A DNA stretch of 57,393 nucleotides from Candidatus Obscuribacterales bacterium (GTDB lineage: Bacteria > Cyanobacteriota > Vampirovibrionia > Obscuribacterales > Obscuribacteraceae): NCBI GenBank assembly GCA_020050685.1, contig JAGVKG010000047.1:1-57393 (forward strand), in the 5' to 3' direction. A model generated the notes under the pieces. The model did no database searches and was not told the DNA's origin. It was given only the letters and a program-made list of their open reading frames with translations. A program made the position numbers and the translations under genes. This document shows, in pieces, positions 33,527-42,471 of this stretch. Every line of letters starts with the position of its first letter. Within the stretch, counting starts at the first letter, position 1.

Positions 33527-34249
33527 TTAGCTATTATTCTTGCTGTCGGCAGCCAAAATAGACTGTGTTTCCAGTTTGGCTTCTGCCTTGGAGATAGCAT
33601 CGACTCTATTTCTGAGCGCAGTTAATGTTTTCGGCAATTCAATTTTAATACCCTGACGCACCAACCATTGCGGCAAAAAGAACTCCGGTTCGACCAACAT
33701 GCTGAATGTTACTTCGCAAGCAGAGCCATTAGCAGTTGGTTTGATTGACCAATTGCCGGCAAAGTTTTTGAAGCAACCTTCGATGCGTTTGAATTCCACC
33801 CGGCTACAAGGCTGATAGAAAGATTCCACTGTATAGCCAATGTCGGGGAAAGGAAAACAGTTGATACTTGCCTTGACGCGAGAGAAATTAGGCTCGTCAA
33901 CTAAAACATCAATTTTGCGCACGCGGGGAAAAATTGCATGCTTATATTCATAAGGATTGACGATGATTGGCCAGACCTCTTCAGCTGGTCGTTCAATTAT
34001 GATAGTGCCAACCATATACTTATTGGCACCGACATCTTGCGTCCGCAAAACCACTTCACCGCGGCTTAAGGCATGTTCATTTGCCTTTGAGTGAGGCTTT
34101 AATTCAATTTTGCTCGTCCCTTGGACGGATGAAATCTGGTTTGCCGACATTGGCACAGACAGATTTTTTGCTTGACTGGGAATAAAAACAATTGAGGAAA
34201 GTCCCAACATAATCCCCAAAAACACGCTTACGCCACGCGCATGAACCAT
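33527..34249 (-). CDS. Exported SRPBCC-domain protein
   Basis: 240 residues. The signal peptide (VSVFLGIMLGLSSIVFIPSQ) is followed by a START-like SRPBCC domain (about 75-215): IIIERPAEEVWPIIVNPYEY, RVRKIDVL, GYTVESFYQPCSRVEFKRIE and NFAGNWSIKPTANGSACEVT. This is the polyketide-cyclase/coenzyme-Q-binding type that holds a hydrophobic ligand in a deep cavity. An exported form is common in cyanobacteria. ATG 34249 follows a GGGAGAGG stretch. The ligand is unknown. It is divergent from the TPR gene at 34379. Confidence 0.78.
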   Translation of the reverse strand: MVHARGVSVFLGIMLGLSSIVFIPSQAKNLSVPMSANQISSVQGTSKIELKPHSKANEHALSRGEVVLRTQDVGANKYMVGTIIIERPAEEVWPIIVNPYEYKHAIFPRVRKIDVLVDEPNFSRVKASINCFPFPDIGYTVESFYQPCSRVEFKRIEGCFKNFAGNWSIKPTANGSACEVTFSMLVEPEFFLPQWLVRQGIKIELPKTLTALRNRVDAISKAEAKLETQSILAADSKNNS

Positions 34250-34378
34250 TCGCGATACCTCTCCCGCTCCGCCCCGTCTGACATAGGTAACCTGGACGCC
34301 GGGGTTCAACTAATGTTCCCATGCGTGATCTTGGACAATGAGCTATGCTATTTTTATTGGCTTTTGGGGCGGGCACAC

Positions 34379-35320
34379 ATGCTCAGATTCAGTTGGTCAA
34401 TTTTGTTGTCAGCCATGCTTGCCTTGCCGGCTTTGTCTCAGGCTGCCTGGGCAGAAACCCCGAAAGCAGCGACTTCGGAAGATGCCGCCTTAGCCAAATA
34501 CGAACGGATTATGTTTGGCCATCACAAACAAGTTGGCAGCCCAACTGAGCGGCTGGATGCAATTGAAGGTTCACTGTTTGGCAAGCGCCAAAAGGGTACG
34601 ACCGATCAACGCTTGCAAGCGATTGGCAAAATGTTGGAGCCACAAGTGCACCATGCTCATTCATCAGCATCGAGCGCACCACCTATTGCACCACCACATA
34701 GCGCAAATCATACCGCCCACGAAGTAACAAACGTCTCTACCAATTCGCAAAAGCATGTCGAACATGCACAACATGAAACTGCAAGCTCTGGCAATTCTGC
34801 CACCATGCAAAAAGGCCACGTCAGCATTATGGAAGAGAAGGGTGACAACGTGACTGGATTAATGGATAAAGCAATGAAAGCCTATCAGACTGGTAACAAC
34901 ATCGAAGCAGCCAGACTTTTCAATCAAGTAACTATTATCGATAACCAAAATGCCGATGCGCATTTCAACTTAGGTGTTCTGGCTGAACGCAATGGAAATT
35001 TACCACAAGCATTGGCACGATACAAAGCCGCACTGGCACTTAATCCGCAAGAAGGTGAATATCAAAGTGCTGTCGAGGCAACCGAACGAAATTTACAAGC
35101 AAGCACCACTTTCAACCAGACTCGCCTGTCACGCGCAACGCAACCGCAAAACACTTCCGCAATACTGCCAGTATCAACACCAAGCATCACACGCGAAAAG
35201 CGTCATTCATCAATGGGACGTGTGCTCGGTACATGTGCCGCGGTTGGTTTAGGAATTGCGGGCAGCGCCGGCGGTGTAGATATTGCCTGCCCTGTGTGCC
35301 GAATCTTGCGTTTGCACTAA
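34379..35320 (+). CDS. Exported TPR protein with FG-repeat head
   Basis: 313 residues. The signal peptide (LLSAMLALPALSQAAWAE) is followed by a head motif of two related turns (YERIMFGHHKQVGSPTERLD; then LFGKRQKGTTDQRLQAIGKM) and a His/Ser/Ala-rich linker. Two to three TPRs follow (about 165-255; AARLFNQVTIIDNQNADAHF, then NLPQALARYKAALALNP). A Gly-rich hydrophobic stretch near the end (AAVGLGIAGSAGGVDIA) may be a membrane or zipper segment. ATG 34379 is the only start that puts the signal peptide at the N-terminus. The next gene follows after four bases. Confidence 0.75.
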   Translation: MLRFSWSILLSAMLALPALSQAAWAETPKAATSEDAALAKYERIMFGHHKQVGSPTERLDAIEGSLFGKRQKGTTDQRLQAIGKMLEPQVHHAHSSASSAPPIAPPHSANHTAHEVTNVSTNSQKHVEHAQHETASSGNSATMQKGHVSIMEEKGDNVTGLMDKAMKAYQTGNNIEAARLFNQVTIIDNQNADAHFNLGVLAERNGNLPQALARYKAALALNPQEGEYQSAVEATERNLQASTTFNQTRLSRATQPQNTSAILPVSTPSITREKRHSSMGRVLGTCAAVGLGIAGSAGGVDIACPVCRILRLH

Positions 35321-35324
35321 TTCT

Positions 35325-35744
35325 ATGTTGATAAAGCAATTTAACTACAAGAAGGTTTTTGTCTCGCTACTACAAGTGATCATTTGTGGTGGCATGGTGT
35401 TGATCAATGCAAATGCTGCTCGTGCCACTGAATCGATAAACACACCACATTGCTCCACCGAATCAAAGATTACCACCACACGTCTTCATCGAGAATCTAA
35501 TACTAGCTCAAATGATGTCTCAGGTATTAGTGCAGGTGACGACTCGTGTACAAGCGCGTTTGTAAACCCGCTCGCTGGATTTACAAATAGATGGCAAACA
35601 AAACTTCTGCACCACAATTTTTGCCCCATGCTCACGTGCCATAGCTCATGTGCGGCAAGTGACAATCCATGCGGTTATGCCATGTTCTATGGCAGCATAA
35701 TGAAAGCGCAAGAAGGCTGCGCATCAGGACACCACGGTCAATAA
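35325..35744 (+). CDS. Small exported cysteine-rich protein
   Basis: 139 residues. A signal peptide (VFVSLLQVIICGGMVLINAN, cleavage near ARA-T) is followed by a mature part with eight cysteines (HC, SC, FCPMLTCHSSC, NPCGYAM, GCAS). The pattern suggests disulfides in the periplasm or outside the cell. ATG 35325 lies four bases after the TPR gene stop; no strong ribosome site, so translation is probably coupled. No family recognised. Confidence 0.65.
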   Translation: MLIKQFNYKKVFVSLLQVIICGGMVLINANAARATESINTPHCSTESKITTTRLHRESNTSSNDVSGISAGDDSCTSAFVNPLAGFTNRWQTKLLHHNFCPMLTCHSSCAASDNPCGYAMFYGSIMKAQEGCASGHHGQ

Positions 35745-35748
35745 AATT

Positions 35749-36072
35749 TCAGTCCTTTTTGACCGTGAGATAAATTGCCGCACAAAAGGAAATCAGAACT
35801 AAGCCCATAGCTAAATTCATGATCGCACGCACAAAATACATAATGTAAGGCGGTATGGCGAAGTAAATTATGGAAAACATAAATGGCATGATCAAAAAGC
35901 AAACAATGCCACCAACAATAGCGAAAAGCCACAACCATTTTTTCAGAAGCTCGTCGTCGGAGATGTCAGCCAAGTATTTCATCTTTTGAGGATCGTTAGC
36001 AGCGCGAGCAATTTCCAACTCTCGCAAATGCGCCACGACAAAATTCTTGTAGTCCTTTAGTGAATCGCTCAT
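35749..36072 (-). CDS. Small membrane protein
   Basis: 107 residues. An N-terminal acidic helical region (about 1-45) is followed by two hydrophobic segments (about 46-70 and 75-103). ATG 36072 has a G-rich ribosome site. Convergent with the Cys-rich gene; no family recognised. Confidence 0.65.
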   Translation of the reverse strand: MSDSLKDYKNFVVAHLRELEIARAANDPQKMKYLADISDDELLKKWLWLFAIVGGIVCFLIMPFMFSIIYFAIPPYIMYFVRAIMNLAMGLVLISFCAAIYLTVKKD

Positions 36073-36209
36073 TAACCCCCCCTGGCGGCCGCTGCCAACA
36101 TTGTTCCACGCCGCAAGAAAGCTTCCCTTTATCAGCCACTTTGGTAATCAAGGAGTTTGTCGACTCTGTTTTAGTGGAATCTAGTTATCGGATACCAATA
36201 GAACGGTTT

Positions 36210-36743
36210 ATGCTCAAACCATCTACAGTCCTGAAAATCTATTACGCCGCGGCTTTTGCAATCGGCATCGGGTTGAGCTTGCTCATTGGTACGCAATTGC
36301 ACACTCATGAAATTGGCCTCCGCGGTGCCGCGCTGACAACACTTTGTTGGAATGTCGCGTTCATGATGATACTGCCCTTGGTGCTCGACTGGAGCCAACA
36401 TCGCTACTTCAAGGCCAAGTTCATGCAAATGGAAGAAATCGCCAAATGCAATCCAGAGCTGGCGTCCTTGCTGCAAAGCAAATGTCAAGAACTCGCTTTG
36501 CCGAAATTGCGTCTAGCAGTTGTAGATGGTCCATGCAAAGAAGTTTTTAGCTACAACCTTTGGGGACACAACCCACGTTTGGTGGTGCCCAAGACTGTTT
36601 TAGATCCCAGCGAAGCAGCAAACGTGTTGCCCAGCGTAGAGGCAGAGCTCGGTGTCTTCGTTAATCAAGATCAGACGATAATGTTTCTGATATTCGCTTC
36701 CGTGCAGGTTCTACTCCAGCAAGTTGTCTTGTGGATATTGTAA
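36210..36743 (+). CDS. Degenerate M48-like membrane protein lacking HExxH
   Basis: 177 residues from ATG 36210 (the open frame extends upstream to 36060 but gives an unlikely N-terminus; no ribosome site is convincing, so the start is unsure). Two membrane segments are followed by a soluble part like the front half of M48/HtpX peptidases: LRLAVVDGPCKEVFSYNLWG, NPRLVVPKTVLDPSEA. Where these enzymes have HELGH, this protein reads AELGVFVNQD: the Glu stays and both zinc-binding His are gone. It ends after one more membrane segment, without the third metal ligand. It is either a pseudoenzyme or a decayed gene; the frame is intact, which favours a kept, non-catalytic protein. Confidence 0.55.
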   Translation: MLKPSTVLKIYYAAAFAIGIGLSLLIGTQLHTHEIGLRGAALTTLCWNVAFMMILPLVLDWSQHRYFKAKFMQMEEIAKCNPELASLLQSKCQELALPKLRLAVVDGPCKEVFSYNLWGHNPRLVVPKTVLDPSEAANVLPSVEAELGVFVNQDQTIMFLIFASVQVLLQQVVLWIL

Positions 36744-36774
36744 ATACACTGTATTTCGTTGGAACAATCGCGAT

Positions 36775-38430
36775 TTAATGTTTTTCTTCAAATGAATCGG
36801 ATTGGAAGGCATCAAATCTTGCCCCTTCTTTCCAAGCATCCGGTTCAAGGCCGGCTTTCTTGGAAAGTTGAGACAAAGTGGTGCTCAAGTCCCAGCCGAA
36901 ATCAATCGGTACGGACGGCAGGAAAACCGATTGCGCCCCTTCCTTATATAAGACAATTCCATCGCGTCCCAAAACAAGGCTTTCATAGCCGGTAATGCGA
37001 TGTGGTGGCGTCAAAACATTTATGTCGATGAAAATGTCCTTGAGCTCTTCCGGTTTAACTGAATAAAAACGATAATCAGTCGAACAGGCGCTCACGGTAT
37101 TGTCAATCACGGCTTGATACAAGGGCTTAAATGGCCAAATATAACCAATGCAGCCGCGCAATTCTTTTTCCGAGCTGCGTTCATCATGACCAGTCTTCAG
37201 TGCATCGCCGGTTGGCTTCTTATACAAAGTAACAAATGCACCCATGAGCTTTGTCATGTTTGGTGTAACAGTGATACCAAGCTCTTGCGGAGTAGGTGCT
37301 TTCTTTTCTTGCACGTACATCTCAAGTGTCCGGCGTGCCAATTTCAAAAGATCCTGTTTTTCTTGGGCAGTCAATTTGCCTTCCGCAGCTGGAGCAGAAG
37401 CCTGAACCCAAGGCTTGCCGGAAAATGCAATTGCCATGTAACTAACAGAATTGTCTTTGTCGGATAGTGTAGTGTCTTGTGAGGTGTAATACTTCAACAA
37501 GGTGCAGTGCGACTGCTTAGGAAGCATAGAGAGCAAAACCGCTAAAGGATAGAAACCGCATATTGTATCTTTGGTTTCCTTTTGAAAATCCATAAATGCG
37601 TGTGCATCTAATTTACAAAGACAAGCCAAAGCCTGCTTATCTAAATTACGCACATTTTGTTTGATGTTGTCTTTGAAAGGTTGATAGTCGTAACGCGGAC
37701 CATAATGGGTAAAATCGGAACTCACAATTACCAGATCATCTTTATCAATATAACGTTTCAAAATTGCGCCGAGCATAAATGCTTCAGTATCATCAGATAA
37801 TTGCCCAATGACGATTGGCACAATCTTCACTTCGCCAAATACCTTGTAGATATACGGCAATTGCATTTCCAGCGAGTGTTCCATACGATGTACATCAGGC
37901 ATTTTAGAAAACAGACTGTAGTGTCTCAGTTCTGATACCACTTGCTTATCAACATCCAAATCACCAAACGGTGTGGCAAACGTTACCGCCTGAGGCAATG
38001 CAGCACCGCGGAATCCCACGTAGTGACTGGGGCCAAGCAAAAATACGCGCTTGACGTTTGGCCTTCTGGCGCACTTATAAGCATAAGCTGCCGCTTGCCC
38101 GGAATAAGCGAAACCCGCATGGGGAGCCACTATTGCCGATACAGGTTGAGTAATTGGCGAGTCACTTTCACAAATCAGCGAAACCGTTTTCTGATCAACC
38201 AGAGGATCTGCCTTGGCTAAAAACGTGTCCAGTTCAGATGAAAGCCTTTCCGGATCGGCTTCATACCAACTGCCGGCAAACTGCAAGCGGCGTTTGCCTT
38301 CAATTCCAATTTGCGCATACCCAGCATCTGCCGTCATAAAAATTGCCACCAACTGCAAAACAATAGTTGCAATTATAAGTTTTTTGAATTGCTTATTATG
38401 ACTATTGTGATTGTCCTGTCTCACCATCAT
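36775..38430 (-). CDS. Exported MEMO1-AMMECR1 fusion (AmmeMemoRadiSam proteins B and A)
   Basis: 551 residues. A basic N-terminus and hydrophobic core (KKLIIATIVLQLVAIFMTAD, then AGYA-Q) look like a signal peptide. The MEMO1-like domain (about 45-345) keeps the family's metal-site landmarks: VAPHAGFAYSG, LLGPSHYVGFRG, EHSLEMQLPYI, SSDFTHYGPRYDY and ICGFYPLAVLL. The AMMECR1 domain (about 355-540) has ELRGCIGYIWPFKPLYQAVI and the DINVLTPPHRI segment. The two families are often neighbours of a radical-SAM gene and presumably act together; function is unproven. None of that radical-SAM gene is in this window, and export of this pair is unusual. ATG 38430 overlaps the TonB-domain gene by 29 bases. 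Confidence 0.85.
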   Translation of the reverse strand: MMVRQDNHNSHNKQFKKLIIATIVLQLVAIFMTADAGYAQIGIEGKRRLQFAGSWYEADPERLSSELDTFLAKADPLVDQKTVSLICESDSPITQPVSAIVAPHAGFAYSGQAAAYAYKCARRPNVKRVFLLGPSHYVGFRGAALPQAVTFATPFGDLDVDKQVVSELRHYSLFSKMPDVHRMEHSLEMQLPYIYKVFGEVKIVPIVIGQLSDDTEAFMLGAILKRYIDKDDLVIVSSDFTHYGPRYDYQPFKDNIKQNVRNLDKQALACLCKLDAHAFMDFQKETKDTICGFYPLAVLLSMLPKQSHCTLLKYYTSQDTTLSDKDNSVSYMAIAFSGKPWVQASAPAAEGKLTAQEKQDLLKLARRTLEMYVQEKKAPTPQELGITVTPNMTKLMGAFVTLYKKPTGDALKTGHDERSSEKELRGCIGYIWPFKPLYQAVIDNTVSACSTDYRFYSVKPEELKDIFIDINVLTPPHRITGYESLVLGRDGIVLYKEGAQSVFLPSVPIDFGWDLSTTLSQLSKKAGLEPDAWKEGARFDAFQSDSFEEKH

Positions 38431-38974
38431 TTGTTTGTGCCTTTGACACCGGAGCACTTACCGGCACCATTTTCATTCCCATAGTCGAATTTGCATCACC
38501 GTGGGGATCATAGGTGGAATCGAAATTGATAATCAAGCGGGCAGCCGGCGAACCTGATGGCAAGGGATCAAGCGGCTGCATTTGGCCAAAGGCCGACTTT
38601 GCCACTTCTTCTGCTTGAGAATTGCTCGGGCTTGAAGTAGTAGTGACTTCCGAAACCTGTCCATCTTGTCCAACCAATGCCTCTAAAACAACATGGTTCT
38701 TACCAGTCACGAGCATGGCATCCCATTTGGGATAAAGTCCTTGCTGCAATTTTTGTGTGTAAGCATTGTATGGTGCGCTCAGGTCACAACCCCTTTTGGC
38801 ACCACTTGCCGGCAAGGTATTTACCTTGGCAGCCGGTTGGGTCTTTGCCGCGCCCTTTTTAGCAGTGGTCGAGCCGGCACTGGCAGACGGCAGACCAACA
38901 AATACATCAATATAATCCGTCGCGAGCCCAAGACCGAGTAATAAGAGTGCAGCTAATGTTAATTTGCCTCGCAC
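38402..38974 (-). CDS. TonB C-terminal-domain envelope protein
   Basis: 190 residues. An N-terminal hydrophobic segment (LTLAALLLLGLGLATDYIDV) serves as signal or anchor, then a Lys/Ala/Thr linker and a TonB-type C-terminal domain (about 68-155; YTQKLQQGLYPKWDAMLVTG, ALVGQDGQVSEVTTTSSPSN, ARLIINFDSTY). TonB-type domains span the periplasm or bind envelope partners. ATG 38974, followed downstream by the MEMO1-AMMECR1 gene with overlapping ends, so probably one operon. No ExbB/ExbD or receptor nearby, so a classical energy-transducing role is not supported. Confidence 0.75.
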   Translation of the reverse strand: MRGKLTLAALLLLGLGLATDYIDVFVGLPSASAGSTTAKKGAAKTQPAAKVNTLPASGAKRGCDLSAPYNAYTQKLQQGLYPKWDAMLVTGKNHVVLEALVGQDGQVSEVTTTSSPSNSQAEEVAKSAFGQMQPLDPLPSGSPAARLIINFDSTYDPHGDANSTMGMKMVPVSAPVSKAQTNDGETGQSQ

Positions 38975-39084
38975 GTGTCCTCCTCAACTTTCGCTTAATC
39001 TTGATCGGTTGCCAACTGTCGCTCCTGACTTAATTAATAGTTTACATCCTAAAGATCGCAATTGGCTGCTTAAGCTTAACTGGT

Positions 39085-40305
39085 TCACGTATTGTGATTG
39101 TCCTTGCTATGAAAAATGCCAAACGAGGATGTGTAGCCATGCAAAAATGTTTTGCCACCAACCGGACCAATTTCACCGTTGCAGAAAAATCCGCCCAGGG
39201 GAATTTCACCCAAATATTCACGAAAACAATCGCTATCATGATTGGGCTGACCATATAAATATTGTCCGCGCCCGAGGCAGGAAAAAAGCAAGGCCCCGCA
39301 AGCCTTTTCCGGATGTTCGTCTCGATAGCGTTTCAACACGGCACGTAGATCGTCTGCCGATGTTGCCGCATCCCTAAGCTGAAATTGCAGAGTGCGCTCG
39401 GTGCGCAAAAGTTCGCCAATTACCAGGGCACCGGAATTTGGCTCAATGCCCAAAATATTGCGAATCAGGAAATCGCCTGGCTTATGCAAGTCCTTAAATT
39501 CATCCATAACCAAGCCAACAAAAAGCGAATTGTGGGCCAACTCTTGATCTTGCGGTGGCAGTTTTTCTAAAACATCATGCAGGGCAATCACGGCTGGATT
39601 GCCATCAATTTCATATAAAAGATTCTGGTGGCAACGTGTGACTCGCATGGGCTTGCCAATTGGGCGGCAACCTTGAGCAACTACAGTCTTGACCACGATA
39701 TTGCCGGAAAGTGCCACGCCCACCATGCCAGAGCGGTAGGTCTTGCCATTTAAATAGAGCGCATTGTCGCCAGGCTCATTGGCACCACTGGCTAGTCCGC
39801 CAATTTTGGTTGCCTGAGGAAAAGCATAGTCTAGCCCCTGGACCAAAACATCGATGCGAAAAGAAAAAGGATCGGGCAGAAGCACAAAAGCGGGATCTTG
39901 ATTTGGCTTGGTATCAACAAGCTTTTCCCAATTTACTTGCGGATCGTCTAAATCCGGCAACTGTTCGTTTTCAAAATGGAAGGCTTTTATATCCACACCG
40001 GGCAAGATAGCTGCAGTCAAAGCAATAGCCGGCATCTGCTCAACTTCCTGCCAGTTACCGATTAGTCCTCCGGCAGAACATCCAATTAAGGTCTTGGCTG
40101 GCAATTTTGCCCGAATTGCCTCAGGCAAGTCATCGTAATAGTTTATGAAATGGGGAGAAATAAAGGCAATGAGCAAATCCGGCTTCTGTCCGAGAAGAGC
40201 CGTAGAGATCTGGTCGCAGCATTCATTAACAAGCTTGGCAAAAGAGGCTTGTCCCTCTTTTGCTTGGGCAATTGCCGATGTAAACTTCATTTCCCCGTCT
40301 GCCAT
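39085..40305 (-). CDS. FIST-domain sensor protein
   Basis: 406 residues. A FIST N-terminal domain (about 30-225; IAFISPHFINYYDDLPEAIR, LIGCSAGGLIGNWQEVEQ, KIGGLASGANEPGDNALYL) is followed by a FIST C domain (about 235-395; CGALLFSCLGRGQYLYGQPN and GEIPLGGFFCNGEIGPVGGK). FIST proteins are thought to sense small ligands, perhaps amino acids, and are common in cyanobacteria. No signal sequence, kinase or cyclase domain; it acts alone in the cytoplasm here. ATG 40305 (no strong ribosome site). The TonB-domain gene follows after 110 bases. Confidence 0.85.
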   Translation of the reverse strand: MADGEMKFTSAIAQAKEGQASFAKLVNECCDQISTALLGQKPDLLIAFISPHFINYYDDLPEAIRAKLPAKTLIGCSAGGLIGNWQEVEQMPAIALTAAILPGVDIKAFHFENEQLPDLDDPQVNWEKLVDTKPNQDPAFVLLPDPFSFRIDVLVQGLDYAFPQATKIGGLASGANEPGDNALYLNGKTYRSGMVGVALSGNIVVKTVVAQGCRPIGKPMRVTRCHQNLLYEIDGNPAVIALHDVLEKLPPQDQELAHNSLFVGLVMDEFKDLHKPGDFLIRNILGIEPNSGALVIGELLRTERTLQFQLRDAATSADDLRAVLKRYRDEHPEKACGALLFSCLGRGQYLYGQPNHDSDCFREYLGEIPLGGFFCNGEIGPVGGKTFLHGYTSSFGIFHSKDNHNT

Positions 40306-40373
40306 ATTGTAAGTGTATCGCTTTTAGCCCAGGGGAATAGTGGGCAGGCAGAGAAAGTCAATTAGTTTTGAAA

Positions 40374-42296
40374 TTAAGCCACATGTACACGAGGTCTGGT
40401 TCTCGGATCAGGCTCTGCCTCTCGCAAAATTTCACGGGTGACCGGGGCTGTTTCACCCTCACCTAAAAATATATATTTCAAAACGTAAAGAAGCGGATTA
40501 CCTTCTGTCCAACCTAAATACAAGTGCGGCGATTGTTTGGACTTGTTACGAATGGCAAGCATCAGTGCCGCGATAGCATTGGGAACAGCAGGACATTCAC
40601 AGCGGAGAATGCGAAATGGTCCGTCGGTAATTCCTTCAATTTCTAATTCATCTTCAGTAAAGTCTGAGGCATCGCCGCGATGCACCTCTAAAAAAATTAT
40701 GGGCTTGTCACCTATATTGTGCAACTGTTTTGCTTCCAGGAATTTTTCCTGATAGCTAGCCGGACTAGTCGGATCATGACCAATAATGCGGATAACGCCT
40801 TTGCCATCTTCTTCGAAAAACTTTTCGGCAGCGGCATCGAAAGTAACTTTGTCCACGCGTAGCTCGGTGCTACGTAATACACGTGATATCAAAGATGTAA
40901 TCAAAATTGTCAGAATGAACAAGGAACCGATCTTCAAGCCATCAGGTCTTTCAATACAATTAACCACAGTGGTGTAAAAGAAAATCAAGGTAATTGTCAG
41001 AAATGCCAGGCGCTTTAACCAATTTTCTTTCCAGACGGAAAGGCAAACGGCAAGTGCAGCTGAACTAATTAAGACTAAAACACCGGTTGCGTATGCGCCA
41101 CCCTGCGCATCAACGTCGGCGTGAAAAATTATAGTTATGATAAAAGATACCAAAGTGAAAAACAGCACAAGCGGGCGCATGGCGCGTGCCCAGTTTGGTG
41201 CCATGCCGTATCGCGGCAAATAGCGAGGCACCAAATTCAAAAGCCCCGCCATTGCTGATGCACCAGCGAACCAAAGAATTAAAATCGTGCTTAAATCGTA
41301 AAGCGTACCAAACGCTGGTCCTAAATATAGATGAGCAAGATAAGCAAGAGCCCGTCCGTTCGCCCCGTGACCAGGTAGGAATTGTTCCGCTGGTATCAAC
41401 AAGGTTGTAACAAAGGAACTGCAAATCAAAAATAAGCTCATGATGGTGGCAGCCGTAAGCAAGAGGTATTGCGTGTTGCGAATACGACCTTTGGGACTTT
41501 CCTCCGTATCGCTGTCATCACCGCGTACATTTGGCATAACAGCCACGCCGGTTTCAAAACCAGAAAGACCAAGAGCAAGTTTGGGGAAAAGCACAAGAGA
41601 AACGCCAATCATGGTGGGAAAGGAATGATACTGAGCAAATAATGCGTGAGACCAGTTTTGTGCCACCTGTGGATTAGCAGCTAAATGCATGACACTGCTG
41701 ACAATAACAATGGCATTAAGGACAAGATAAGAAGAAACAAGCACAAATGAAATACCAATCGCCTCGCGGAATCCCATGAGAAATATGGCCGCCAAGACAG
41801 TGAGCAAGGCAATCGTCACAGTCATGCGATGTTCATGCACAAATGGTGTCAAAAGGGGATTTTGCACCAAGTGGGTTGCCGCGTCCGCTGCCGAAAGAGT
41901 AATCGTAATGACAAAATCCGTAAAAGCAAAACCAAGCACACAAAGCAATAGTGTTTTGCCACGCCATCCTGGCAAAAGTTTCTCAAGCATGTAAACGGAG
42001 CCCTGACCGTGAGGGCTCTTTTTAGCCACATGTCTATAAACAGGTACAGCGCCGAAAAGCGTCAAGGCGACAAGAATTAAAGTGGCCAGGGGCGAAAGCA
42101 AACCAGCGGCCAAAAAGGCAATGCCTGGCTGGTAACCAAGAGTAGAAAAGTAGTCGACACCGGTCAGGCACATGACCTTCCACCAGGCATCCTTGTCTAT
42201 CTTTTTTATTGGCTCAGTCTTTCTGGATCTCCCCCTGGCTCCTTCAAAGAACCAGCGATTGAATCTTCCAATTAGTTTGACTGATGACAATGGCAT
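40374..42296 (-). CDS. APC-superfamily amino-acid permease with cytoplasmic C-terminal domain
   Basis: 640 residues. Twelve or so membrane segments to about residue 475 carry APC-family landmarks: [20 protein letters not shown] in the first helix, [18 protein letters not shown] and [19 protein letters not shown] soluble C-terminal domain (about 485-640; [57 protein letters not shown]) follows. Amino acid or polyamine import by proton symport is the usual role; the substrate is not clear. ATG 42296. The 175 bases before it hold no recognised riboswitch. Confidence 0.85.
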   Translation of the reverse strand: MPLSSVKLIGRFNRWFFEGARGRSRKTEPIKKIDKDAWWKVMCLTGVDYFSTLGYQPGIAFLAAGLLSPLATLILVALTLFGAVPVYRHVAKKSPHGQGSVYMLEKLLPGWRGKTLLLCVLGFAFTDFVITITLSAADAATHLVQNPLLTPFVHEHRMTVTIALLTVLAAIFLMGFREAIGISFVLVSSYLVLNAIVIVSSVMHLAANPQVAQNWSHALFAQYHSFPTMIGVSLVLFPKLALGLSGFETGVAVMPNVRGDDSDTEESPKGRIRNTQYLLLTAATIMSLFLICSSFVTTLLIPAEQFLPGHGANGRALAYLAHLYLGPAFGTLYDLSTILILWFAGASAMAGLLNLVPRYLPRYGMAPNWARAMRPLVLFFTLVSFIITIIFHADVDAQGGAYATGVLVLISSAALAVCLSVWKENWLKRLAFLTITLIFFYTTVVNCIERPDGLKIGSLFILTILITSLISRVLRSTELRVDKVTFDAAAEKFFEEDGKGVIRIIGHDPTSPASYQEKFLEAKQLHNIGDKPIIFLEVHRGDASDFTEDELEIEGITDGPFRILRCECPAVPNAIAALMLAIRNKSKQSPHLYLGWTEGNPLLYVLKYIFLGEGETAPVTREILREAEPDPRTRPRVHVA

Positions 42297-42471
42297 GAAT
42301 TTATTCTAGTACATAGGAATTGATCTGCTACCACAATTCATCTACCCAAATGCCTTATCTGCAAACGTGTGACGATAGTCTGATGACCAGACAACCAGTA
42401 ATCAATTTTAAGGCAGAATATTATGAGTCATCCGTCCAAGGTAAAAGCCCTTGTGGGAGATTGTCTAGTGC

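Noticed and set aside
38964-39377. 137-codon plus-strand frame
   Set aside because: Antisense to the FIST gene end, Cys/Arg/His-rich and without a ribosome site.
42297-42471. Riboswitch upstream of the APC permease
   Set aside because: No conserved core or strong stem of a known class is visible in these 175 bases.
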